NCBI GenBank assembly: GCA_022710245.1
Contig: JAKLHH010000069.1
Location: forward strand, 1 to 13,607
Direction of reading: 5' to 3'
DNA from: Myxococcota bacterium
Lineage (GTDB): Bacteria; Myxococcota; Polyangia; GCA-2747355; JAKLHH01
DNA: 13,607 nt
The translations under genes and the position numbers were made by a program. The notes under the pieces are model-generated. The model made no database searches, had not been told where the DNA came from, and saw only the letters and a list, made by a program, of their open reading frames with translations. Positions 1-6,269 of this stretch are shown here, in pieces. The number at the start of each line of letters is the position of its first letter. Positions within the stretch are counted from its first letter, which is position 1.

Positions 1-710
1 GTGCCGGCGCGTTTGCCGCGCTCCTGGTGGCCGCCGATGATCAGCGGCGCGAGCTTGGTCCCCTTGCGCACGTAGAGCCCGCCCACGCCCTTCGGGCCGT
101 TCAGCTTGTGCCCGGAGAGCGAGAGGAGGTCGATCGGCACCTTGGCGAGGTCGATGGGGAGCTTGCCCACCGCCTGCACCGCGTCGGTGTGGAAGACGGC
201 GCCGCGCGCCTTGACGATCTCGGCGATGCGCTCGACGGGGAACACGACGCCCGTCTCGTTGTTGGCCCACATCACCGAGACGATGGCGGTGTCGGGGGTG
301 ATCGACTGGGCGAGCTGGTCCAGGTCCAGCGCGCCGGTGGAGTCCACCGGCAGCTCGGTCAGGTGGAACCCCTGCTTCTGCAGGTGGTGAAAGACCTCGC
401 GCACGGCCGGGTGCTCGACCCGCGTCGTCACCAGGTGGCGCTTGCGTCCGGCGAGCGCCTCGACGGTGCCGCGGATGGCCAGGTTGTCGCTCTCGGAGCC
501 GCCGCCGGTGAAGACGATCTCGCTCTCGCGCGCGCCGAGGAGCGCCGCCACCTGCTCGCGGGCGGCGTCGAGGTGCTGCTTCACCCGGCCGCCGAAGCTG
601 TGCATCGAGGAGGGGTTGCCGTAGAGGTCACCCCAGAAGGGCTGCATCGCCTCGATCACCTCGGGGGCGACCCGGGTGGTGGCGTTGTTGTCCAGATAGA
701 CCTGCCGCAT
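1..710 (-). CDS. nifS: NifS-type cysteine desulfurase (C-terminal part outside window)
   Basis: A PLP-dependent cysteine desulfurase that takes sulfur from cysteine and passes it as persulfide to the NifU scaffold. 236 residues are visible; the rest lies beyond the left edge. The start is MRQVYLDNNATT, the classic N-terminus of the family. Visible active-site features are H100 (VEHP), the NNETG segment (150-154), D176 and Q179 in HTDAVQ, and the PLP lysine K202 in SGHKLNGPKG, the same number as in Azotobacter NifS. The catalytic Cys loop, expected near residue 325, is off the window. Only 2 bp separate this start from the nifU stop, and its Shine-Dalgarno (GGAGGAG, 716-722) lies in the last codons of nifU, so the two are almost certainly co-transcribed and translationally coupled. 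The sequence is of the NifS/IscS group rather than SufS. Whether it serves nitrogenase or general Fe-S assembly cannot be decided here, as no nif structural genes are visible. Confidence 0.96.
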   Translation of the reverse strand, partial: MRQVYLDNNATTRVAPEVIEAMQPFWGDLYGNPSSMHSFGGRVKQHLDAAREQVAALLGARESEIVFTGGGSESDNLAIRGTVEALAGRKRHLVTTRVEHPAVREVFHHLQKQGFHLTELPVDSTGALDLDQLAQSITPDTAIVSVMWANNETGVVFPVERIAEIVKARGAVFHTDAVQAVGKLPIDLAKVPIDLLSLSGHKLNGPKGVGGLYVRKGTKLAPLIIGGHQERGKRAG

Positions 711-712
711 CG

Positions 713-1555
713 CTACTCCTCCACCACGACCAGGTCATCGGAGACGAACTCGCGGAGCTTCGCCTGCACCACGTCCCGCAGCGTGAAGGACGCGACCCGG
801 CACTGCGCGCAGTTGCCGCGCATGGAGACGATCACCGTGTCGCCGTCCACGTCGACGAGCTCGATGTCGCCGCCGTCCTTCTTCAGGGCCGGACGCACCT
901 CGCGCTCGATGGTCTCCTGCACCATGGCGATCTTCTGGATGTTGGAGAGGCGCTTCTTCTTCTCCACCTTGGGCGGCTCGGGCGCCGGCGGCACCTCGTT
1001 GACGCGCGCCAGGATCTCCTGCAGCTCCTCGTGGCAGCCGCCGCAGCCGCCGCCCGCCTTGGTGTAGTTGGTGACCTCCTCGACGGTGCGCAGGTGGTTC
1101 TCGCGGATCGCGCGCTCGATCTCCTTCTCCGTCACGCCGAAGCAGATGCAGGTGACGCGGCCCTCGAGCTTCTTCGTCTTGTGCTGGCCGGTGCGGTAGT
1201 TCTCGATGGCGACCTCGAGCGCCTCGCGGCCCATCACCGAGCAGTGCATCTTCTGCTCGGGGAGCCCGCCGAGGTATTCGGCGATGTCCTGGTTGGTGAC
1301 CTTGGCGGCCTCGTCGACCGTCATGCCGCGGATCATCTCGGTCAGCGCCGACGACGAGGCGATCGCGCTGGCGCAGCCGAAGGTCTGGAACTTGGCGTCC
1401 GCGATGTGGCCCTCGGGGTCGAGCTTGAACATCAGCCGGAGCGCGTCGCCGCAGGCGAGCGAGCCGACCTCACCCACCCCGTCCGCATCAGCGATGTAGC
1501 CGACGTTGCGTGGATTGCGAAAGTGATCCTTGACGCGATCAGTGTAGTCCCACAT
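713..1555 (-). CDS. nifU: NifU, three-domain Fe-S cluster scaffold
   Basis: A full-length modular NifU (280 aa) on which Fe-S clusters are built before transfer to apoproteins. Residues 1-125 are the IscU-like scaffold with the three cluster cysteines C35, C61 and C105 and the neighbouring D37. Residues 133-180 are the BFD-like [2Fe-2S] domain with C136, C138, C171 and C174 (CIC...CGGC). After a Pro/Lys linker (188-202), residues 205-280 form the Nfu domain with GNCAQC (C249, C252). The spacing matches Azotobacter NifU almost residue for residue. The frame stays open 11 codons further upstream (to 1588), but I start at MWDYTDRV because GGAGGAG lies 8 nt before this ATG and family members start here. 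It is followed 2 bp later by nifS. Such NifU/NifS pairs also occur in non-diazotrophs as the general Fe-S system, so nitrogen fixation should not be assumed. Confidence 0.97.
   Translation of the reverse strand: MWDYTDRVKDHFRNPRNVGYIADADGVGEVGSLACGDALRLMFKLDPEGHIADAKFQTFGCASAIASSSALTEMIRGMTVDEAAKVTNQDIAEYLGGLPEQKMHCSVMGREALEVAIENYRTGQHKTKKLEGRVTCICFGVTEKEIERAIRENHLRTVEEVTNYTKAGGGCGGCHEELQEILARVNEVPPAPEPPKVEKKKRLSNIQKIAMVQETIEREVRPALKKDGGDIELVDVDGDTVIVSMRGNCAQCRVASFTLRDVVQAKLREFVSDDLVVVEE
716..722 (-). promoter_or_regulatory. Ribosome-binding site of nifS, inside nifU
   Basis: GGAGGAG on the minus strand overlaps the last two Glu codons of nifU and directly precedes its TAG stop. It sits 5 nt before the nifS ATG, close but usable. 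The overlap implies that ribosomes finishing nifU re-initiate on nifS. Confidence 0.8.
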
Positions 1556-1563
1556 CTGGCGTG

Positions 1564-1570
1564 CTCCTCC
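1564..1570 (-). promoter_or_regulatory. Ribosome-binding site deciding the nifU start
   Basis: GGAGGAG on the minus strand, 8 nt before the ATG at 1555. It lies inside the 11-codon upstream extension of the frame, so it argues for the shorter NifU start. Confidence 0.8.
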
Positions 1571-1648
1571 GGGACCGCGCTGCTCCACCTCCTGCCCGAC
1601 GCCCTACCCTGCCTGCGGTCCCCTGCGCGGGTCGAAAACGACGGTATA

Positions 1649-1677
1649 TATATAGCGGTCTCGGGGCTCTGTGCCAG
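1649..1677 (-). promoter_or_regulatory. Candidate sigma-70-type promoter of nifU-nifS
   Basis: Reading the minus strand, CTGGCA (1677-1672) is followed after 17 nt by TATATA (1654-1649), part of a pure TATATATATA run at 1645-1654. This is the most AT-rich point of the whole window and stands alone in GC-rich flanks. Each hexamer matches the consensus at 4 of 6 bases. It would give a 5' leader of roughly 85-90 nt before the nifU ATG. Just downstream (1631-1642) lies a small inverted repeat, GTCG-AAAA-CGAC, that could be a regulator site. I see no IscR-type motif. Confidence 0.45.
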
Positions 1678-1822
1678 TCCCAGCAGCGCGCCCCCCGCAG
1701 GCGGTCCAGCGAGCGAGTCACCGCCGTCGCATGCTGGCTGCTCCTGCTGGCAGCGGCCGGGGACCGGGCTCCCCTCCGGCGCGTGCGCCCGGCGACAAGG
1801 CCGGTTGATTCAAGCACTCCCG

Positions 1823-1835
1823 GGCTGGTCCAGCC
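1823..1835. repeat. Perfect short palindrome ahead of the lipoprotein gene
   Basis: GGCTGG and CCAGCC are separated by a single T, 29 bp before the GTG start codon. It could be a dimeric regulator's operator or chance in GC-rich DNA. There is no T-run after it, so it does not look like a terminator. Confidence 0.3.
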
Positions 1836-1853
1836 GTTGCAAACCACCAGGCC

Positions 1854-1859
1854 AGGAGG
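1854..1859 (+). promoter_or_regulatory. Ribosome-binding site deciding the GTG start of the lipoprotein
   Basis: AGGAGG, 5 nt before the GTG at 1865. Together with the lipoprotein signal that begins exactly at this GTG, it fixes the start inside a much longer open frame. Confidence 0.8.
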
Positions 1860-1864
1860 CCCGC

Positions 1865-3634
1865 GTGATCGAGCACCCCGCCCCGCTCCGACCGCTGCTC
1901 CCCCTCGCCCTGGTGTGCCTCGCCGGCTGCTGGACGGCGGAGCTCCAGACGGGCCGCGTGGATCGCGGCGGCTCGCCCGGGGCAGACGGCGGCTGGAGCG
2001 CGGGGAGCGAGCGGGGCACTCCGCAGGACCCCGGCCCTGCCGACTCGCCGGGGCAGCAGGGCCCCTGCGCGGATGAGTGCGCCCTGGGCGCGACGCGCTC
2101 CGCCGGCGGCAAGGCGCAGACCTGCCGCCTCTTCTCCGCGGTGAGCGGCGGCCCGGTCCAGCCCTCCGGCGGGACCCGGGACCGGGCGCGCCGCTACGAC
2201 GCCTGGATCCGCAAGCACCACCTGGCCGAGGGCGGGCTCAACTCGGCCGCCTTCACCGACACCAGCTACGCGCAGGTGGCGGCCTACTACGGCGCGCGCG
2301 ACTCGGCGCTCTTCGGCGGCGCCTACGTGGCCGCCGAGGCGCTCCGCGTCAAGGCGACCGGCTCGCCGGAGGCGCAGGCCCACCTGCAGCTCCTGGTCGA
2401 GAACCTCCACCGCCTCTTCGAGATCACCGGCAGCCCGGGCGTGCTGGCGCGCTACGCCGCGCCGCTCGACGGCGACCCGCACGTGGCCGCGCTCTACGAC
2501 CCGAAGAACCCCGAGCACCACAAGACGACCTACCAGGGGCGGCCGTACTTCTGGATCGGCAACGCCAGCCGCGACGCGCACCAGGGGCCGCTGCTCGCCT
2601 ACGGGCTCGCCTACTCCGTGCTCACCTCCGAGGCGCACCGGGCGCTGATCCGCAAGGACATCCTCGCCCTCTGCACCGAGCTCCTGAAGGCGCGCAAGCA
2701 GCTCGCCGTGGTCTTCCAGGTCAAGGTCGCCGGCACCTGGCTCAAGCTGCCGCTGAAGGCGGACCTGCAGTACGTGGTGCTGAGCCCCGCCGAGTTCGTC
2801 GACGGCAGCCCCACGGTGACCCTCGGCACCGACGAGGACCCGATGGACATCGGCGCCTCGACCGTGATGGGGCTGCGCGAGTTCTTCCCCGACTACTCGG
2901 TGGTGGTGAAGCAGATCCCGATCCTCTCCTACCTCGGCGGCATCCCCTTCGTCCGCTCCGACAGCACCATCATGCTGGCCTCGATCCTCAGGCTCGGCAT
3001 GAAGGTGAGCGAGGGCGTGCCGCAGCACGCCAGCCAGCACGCCGCCATCGCCGCGCACTACCAGCAGCAGTTCGGGGACTGGCTCGGCAAGATGAAGCAG
3101 TCCGTCAACACCAACAAGTGCTGGGGGAAGTACTACGGGTTCAACATCGGCTTCATGCCCGTCTTCAACCTGATCCAGCTGGAGAGCGACCCGGCGCGGC
3201 GGGCGGCGCTGCAGGCGCAGGTGCTCGACGGGGTGATGTGGCCGGTGGTGCAGGGGCACAAGAACCCCTTCTTCACGCTGATCCACGCGAGCCACGCCCC
3301 GGCCGCGACGGCGCAGGCGGAGGGGGCCGCGGCGGCCGCCCAGCTGGCGGGGTTCCCCCCGCCGCCGAACGCGGGCCGCAGCGTGGACCTGACCGGCAAG
3401 TACCCGCCGAGCACGAGCTGCGAGAACCAGACCCAGGTCGCGATCGACGTGGCGCAGCGGAACGCGGCCTACTTCCTCTGGGAGAAGCACCCGTTCGAGG
3501 CGAAGAGCACCGTCGAGCCGGTGCTGGTCTTCCCGGGGTCCGACTACCTGATCGCCTACTGGCTCGGGCGAGCCTACGGGCTCATCGCCGACGACGCGCC
3601 GGGGACCTGCCTGCGCTGGCTGGACGACGCCTGA
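1865..3634 (+). CDS. Large secreted lipoprotein of unknown function
   Basis: 589 aa from a GTG start. Residues 1-21 are a lipoprotein signal: a short N-region with R9, a Leu/Ala/Val core, then the lipobox LAG with C22 as the lipidated Cys, so the mature protein should be membrane-anchored outside the cytoplasm. A Gly/Ser/Asp/Pro-rich linker (about 23-66) leads to a short Cys segment (C68, C72, C87; pattern C-x3-C-x14-C) that resembles the Cys-rich modules of myxobacterial surface lipoproteins, with one expected Cys replaced by S79. From about residue 110 to 589 the protein is largely helical-looking with many aromatics, and includes GNASRDAHQG (232-241) and late W/Y-rich stretches. The alternating helices and SRD-like motif recall alpha/alpha-toroid (six-hairpin) proteins, but I cannot assign a family or enzyme activity. 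It probably forms a unit with the adaptor-like gene 36 bp downstream. The frame is open far upstream, antisense to nifU, but that part is not coding. Confidence 0.8.
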   Translation: MIEHPAPLRPLLPLALVCLAGCWTAELQTGRVDRGGSPGADGGWSAGSERGTPQDPGPADSPGQQGPCADECALGATRSAGGKAQTCRLFSAVSGGPVQPSGGTRDRARRYDAWIRKHHLAEGGLNSAAFTDTSYAQVAAYYGARDSALFGGAYVAAEALRVKATGSPEAQAHLQLLVENLHRLFEITGSPGVLARYAAPLDGDPHVAALYDPKNPEHHKTTYQGRPYFWIGNASRDAHQGPLLAYGLAYSVLTSEAHRALIRKDILALCTELLKARKQLAVVFQVKVAGTWLKLPLKADLQYVVLSPAEFVDGSPTVTLGTDEDPMDIGASTVMGLREFFPDYSVVVKQIPILSYLGGIPFVRSDSTIMLASILRLGMKVSEGVPQHASQHAAIAAHYQQQFGDWLGKMKQSVNTNKCWGKYYGFNIGFMPVFNLIQLESDPARRAALQAQVLDGVMWPVVQGHKNPFFTLIHASHAPAATAQAEGAAAAAQLAGFPPPPNAGRSVDLTGKYPPSTSCENQTQVAIDVAQRNAAYFLWEKHPFEAKSTVEPVLVFPGSDYLIAYWLGRAYGLIADDAPGTCLRWLDDA

Positions 3635-3670
3635 GCACCTGAGCGAGGCTGGGACAGGGAGGCTCTGCGC

Positions 3671-4594
3671 ATGGATGAGCTCGCGACCGTCTCCGTCCAG
3701 CTCCGCCAGACCCGCGCCCCCGTGCGCTTCGACGCCGCGCTCCGCGCCCGCGAGGAGCACGTCCTGCAGAGCACCCTCGCCATCGCCGCTGTGCCCTTCG
3801 TGGTCGAGTCGCTCGGCCTGGCGGTCGGCGACGAGGTCCACCGCGGCGACCTCATCGCGCGCCTGGTCTCTCCGCACGCGGCGGTGCGCGAGGCGCAGGA
3901 GCGCTCGATGCTGCACCTGCTCGAGGCGCAGCTCGCCGAGGCGGGGCGCGCGGGGGAGCTCCACCAGGCGGGCGCGGAGCGGCGCGGCGCGGCGGCGCAG
4001 CGGGTCGAGCAGGGGCGGGCGGCGGTCCTGGCCGCCTCGCTGATCGCCGCCGGGGTCGAGCTTCGCTCTCCCATCGACGGCGTGATCGCGGAGCTCGCGC
4101 AGCCCCTCGCTCCCCCGCCGGGCCAGCAGGTCGTCGCGCTCGCCCGGGTGGTCGCGATCGACCCGCTCCTGCTGGAGCTCCCGCTGCCTCCCGCGGACGC
4201 GCTCCCTGGCGTCGGCGCCCGCGTCGAGATCTTCGCGGGCGGGCGGGCACGGGAGGCCCGGGTGCGCAGCCTCGCCCCGCTCGTGGATGTCGCCGGGCTC
4301 ATGGTGTTGCTGCTCGAGGTGCCCAACGCCGACCGGGCGCTCGCGGCCGGCCTGCGCGCCTCCGGCACCCTCGCGGTCGGTGCGCGCACCGGCGCCTTCG
4401 TGCCCGCCGACGCGATCGGCCTCACGCGCACGGGGCCCTGCGTGTGGGTCGCCAGCGTGGACGGGCTGGAGCGCCGCGCGGTGCGCGTCCTCGCGGACGG
4501 TGAAGACGGGTGGGTCGAGGTGTGGGGGCTCGCGCCGGGCGAGCGCCTCCTGGCAGACGCCGCGCGGGCACCTTGCTGCCAGGCGCTCGAGTGA
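3671..4594 (+). CDS. Membrane-fusion (HlyD/RND adaptor-like) protein without signal peptide
   Basis: 307 aa with the domain order of periplasmic adaptor proteins. The first half of a lipoyl/biotinyl-like domain is at about 32-68 (LGLAVGDEVHRGDLIARLVSP). A short Glu/Gln/Ala-rich helical hairpin follows at about 69-127, then the second lipoyl half at 131-158 (LRSPIDGVIAEL), a beta-barrel at about 160-235, and a membrane-proximal part (VPADAIG...GERLL, 244-294). In known systems such proteins link an inner-membrane pump to an outer-membrane channel. Two things are odd. The protein begins directly in the first beta-domain with a charged, non-hydrophobic N-terminus, so no signal peptide or anchor is visible; an in-frame stop at 3632 rules out an upstream start. 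No pump or TolC-like gene is adjacent. The start is supported by AGGGAGG 9 nt upstream. The gene is 36 bp after the lipoprotein, in the same direction, so likely the same transcript. It ends with adjacent cysteines (C302, C303). Confidence 0.8.
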   Translation: MDELATVSVQLRQTRAPVRFDAALRAREEHVLQSTLAIAAVPFVVESLGLAVGDEVHRGDLIARLVSPHAAVREAQERSMLHLLEAQLAEAGRAGELHQAGAERRGAAAQRVEQGRAAVLAASLIAAGVELRSPIDGVIAELAQPLAPPPGQQVVALARVVAIDPLLLELPLPPADALPGVGARVEIFAGGRAREARVRSLAPLVDVAGLMVLLLEVPNADRALAAGLRASGTLAVGARTGAFVPADAIGLTRTGPCVWVASVDGLERRAVRVLADGEDGWVEVWGLAPGERLLADAARAPCCQALE

Positions 4595-4620
4595 CCCCGC
4601 GGGGCCGCTTCCGCTGCGGC
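4595..4620. terminator. Possible hairpin terminator between convergent genes
   Basis: Directly after the adaptor stop come CCCCGCGGGG (4595-4604) and GCCGC-7-GCGGC (4604-4620), two overlapping GC-rich inverted repeats in the 45-bp gap before the end of ftsH on the opposite strand. Neither strand has a U-run after the stem, so this is a weak or non-canonical terminator at best. Confidence 0.35.
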
Positions 4621-4639
4621 AGCTGAGGAGCGAGCTGAT

Positions 4640-6148
4640 CTAGGACGCGGGCTGCCGGGGCGGGAGCCCGAGCGCCTCGCGCACCTCGGGTCCGGGGAGC
4701 TGCTGCTCCTCGAGGAGGCGCACCGCCAGCTTCTCCACCGCGGGGCGGTGCTCCTCGAGGACCTTGGTGGCGACCCGCAACCCCTCCTGGATGATGCGGT
4801 CGACCTCCTTGTCGATGGAGACCGCCGTCTGGTCGCCGTGCTCGCGGGGGGTCGCCGCGACCGCCTCGGGGTTCACCATCGCGACCCGCGGTCGCTCGAA
4901 GGTGCGCAGCCCGAGCTGGCTCATCCCGTAGCGGCGCACCATGTCGCTGGCGATCTCGGTCGCGCGCGCGAGGTCGTTCTCGGCGCCGGTCGAGGGCTCG
5001 CCGAGGAAGAGCAGCTCGGCGGCGCGGCCGCCGAGCAGCGTCGCGATGCGGTGGTTGAGCCCGCTCGCGGTCATCAGGTGGCGGTCATCGAGCTCGCGGT
5101 ACCAGGTCACGCCGAGCGCGCCCAGCCCGCGCGGCACGATGGAGACCTTCTGCACCGGGTCGGTGCCGGGGAGCACCTCGGCGACCACCGCGTGGCCGAG
5201 CTCGTGGAACGCCACGATGCGCCGCTCGGCCGGGCTCATCAGCCGGCCCTTCTTCTCCAGCCCCAGCACCACGCGCTCGATGGCCTCGTCGAGCTCGGCC
5301 ATGGTCACCGTGGTCTTGCGTCGGCGCGCGGCGAGGAGCGCCGCCTCGTTGACCAGGTTCGCCAGGTCAGCGCCGGCGAAGCCCTGCGTCCGCCCGGCGA
5401 CCTGGTCGAGGTCCACCGCCGGGTCGAGGGTGACGTTGAGGACGTGGATCTCGAGGATCTTGCGACGCCCCTCCTTCTCCGGACGATCGACCAGCACCTG
5501 CCGATCGAAGCGCCCCGGGCGGAGCAGCGCGGTGTCGAGCACCTCGGGCCGGTTGGTCGCGGCCATGATGATGACGCCGGTGGAGGGATCGAAGCCGTCC
5601 ATCTCGGCGAGGAGCTGGTTCAGGGTCTGCTCGCGCTCCTCGTGGGCCATCAGGCCCGCGCCGCGCGCCTTGCCCAGCGCATCGAGCTCGTCGATGAAGA
5701 CGATGCAGGGCGCGGCCTGGCGCGCCTTCTGGAAGAGATCGCGCACGCGCGCCGCGCCGACCCCGACGAACATCTCGACGAAGTCCGAGCCCGAGAGGTG
5801 GAAGAAGGGACGCTTCGCCTCGCCCGCGACCGCGCGCGCGAGGAGGGTCTTGCCCGTCCCCGGCGGCCCGACCAGCAGCACGCCCTTGGGGATCCGCGCG
5901 CCGAGCTGGGTGTAGCGCCCGGGGTGGCTGAGGAAGTCCACCACCTCCTGCAGCTCCTCCTTGGCCTCGTCCACGCCCGCCACGTCGGCGAAGGTGACCG
6001 TCTCCGAGGTGACCTCGCGAGCCCGGCTCTTGCCGAACGAGAGGATCCCGCGCTGCGCACCAGCGCCGCCGCGGCTCGAGTACCAGAGCCAGAGGAAGAC
6101 GACCAGGCCAATGAGGATGAGCCAGGCTTGCATGGGTCGGGGTTTCAT
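4640..6148 (-). CDS. ftsH: Short FtsH-type AAA+ zinc metalloprotease
   Basis: A membrane-bound ATP-dependent protease that degrades misfolded membrane proteins and regulators. In 502 aa one sees a single membrane helix (8-23), the FGKSRARE linker (38-45), Walker A GPPGTGKT (94-101), pore motif FVGVG (127-131), Walker B IVFIDE (149-154), the second region of homology with arginine fingers R210 and R213, the zinc site HELGH (315-319) and the third ligand D392 in [10 protein letters not shown]. All catalytic residues are present. Typical FtsH is about 610-650 aa with two helices and a periplasmic domain of some 70 residues. Here the N-terminus begins at what corresponds to the second helix, so the first helix and periplasmic domain are absent. 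Arg/Lys residues after the helix fit a cytoplasmic ATPase/protease. I see no clear Shine-Dalgarno before M1; M6 (6131-6133) is an alternative start. It is transcribed alone, divergently from the next gene. It may be an extra FtsH paralogue rather than the main one. Confidence 0.95.
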   Translation of the reverse strand: MKPRPMQAWLILIGLVVFLWLWYSSRGGAGAQRGILSFGKSRAREVTSETVTFADVAGVDEAKEELQEVVDFLSHPGRYTQLGARIPKGVLLVGPPGTGKTLLARAVAGEAKRPFFHLSGSDFVEMFVGVGAARVRDLFQKARQAAPCIVFIDELDALGKARGAGLMAHEEREQTLNQLLAEMDGFDPSTGVIIMAATNRPEVLDTALLRPGRFDRQVLVDRPEKEGRRKILEIHVLNVTLDPAVDLDQVAGRTQGFAGADLANLVNEAALLAARRRKTTVTMAELDEAIERVVLGLEKKGRLMSPAERRIVAFHELGHAVVAEVLPGTDPVQKVSIVPRGLGALGVTWYRELDDRHLMTASGLNHRIATLLGGRAAELLFLGEPSTGAENDLARATEIASDMVRRYGMSQLGLRTFERPRVAMVNPEAVAATPREHGDQTAVSIDKEVDRIIQEGLRVATKVLEEHRPAVEKLAVRLLEEQQLPGPEVREALGLPPRQPAS

Positions 6149-6173
6149 ACACCGCGCGCTGGGGCCTGTCCAA
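6144..6173 (-). promoter_or_regulatory. Candidate promoter overlapping the ftsH start
   Basis: On the minus strand, TTGGAC (6173-6168) and TATGAA (6149-6144) are separated by 18 nt. The -10 element would overlap the annotated ATG, so transcription would begin just before the second in-frame ATG (6133-6131), giving a nearly leaderless message starting at M6. The absence of a Shine-Dalgarno before either ATG fits this, but the -35 match is poor. Confidence 0.25.
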
Positions 6174-6221
6174 CCCCAAACGGCGGCGCGAGGGCGGAGC
6201 GGCCGCGACCAGCGACCAGCG

Positions 6222-6251
6222 GCGACACGGGCCCGGTCTCTGAGCTACAGT
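6222..6251 (+). promoter_or_regulatory. Candidate promoter of the zinc-ribbon/DUF3829 gene
   Basis: GCGACA (6222-6227), an 18-nt spacer, then TACAGT (6246-6251) in the context GAGCTACAG. It shares a GCTA(C/G)A core with -10 candidates before the next two plus-strand genes. The implied leader is only about 12 nt, matching the weak AAGG ribosome site (6258-6261) just before the ATG. Confidence 0.35.
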
Positions 6252-6269
6252 TGGTGCAAGGTCCCCACC

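Larger units (their letters stand above)
1556..1864. other. Intergenic region between divergent nifU and lipoprotein genes
   Basis: These 309 bp lie between two divergently oriented genes. They hold the nifU ribosome-binding site, the AT-rich promoter candidate on the minus strand, and the plus-strand ribosome-binding site AGGAGG (1854-1859). I see no convincing -35/-10 pair for the plus-strand gene. A perfect 6+6 inverted repeat, GGCTGG-T-CCAGCC (1823-1835), lies about 30 bp before the GTG start and is a possible operator or short hairpin. I recognise no RNA gene. Frames that stay open through here have no supporting start or family match. Confidence 0.6.

Noticed and set aside
1..1555. Nitrogen fixation island
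   Set aside because: Only nifU and nifS are present. This pair serves general Fe-S assembly in many organisms that do not fix nitrogen, and no nitrogenase or cofactor gene is visible.
1031..1864. Upstream in-frame extension of the lipoprotein gene
   Set aside because: The frame is open, but most of it is antisense to nifU. The GTG at 1865 has a ribosome site and begins an ideal lipoprotein signal, so the extension is not coding.
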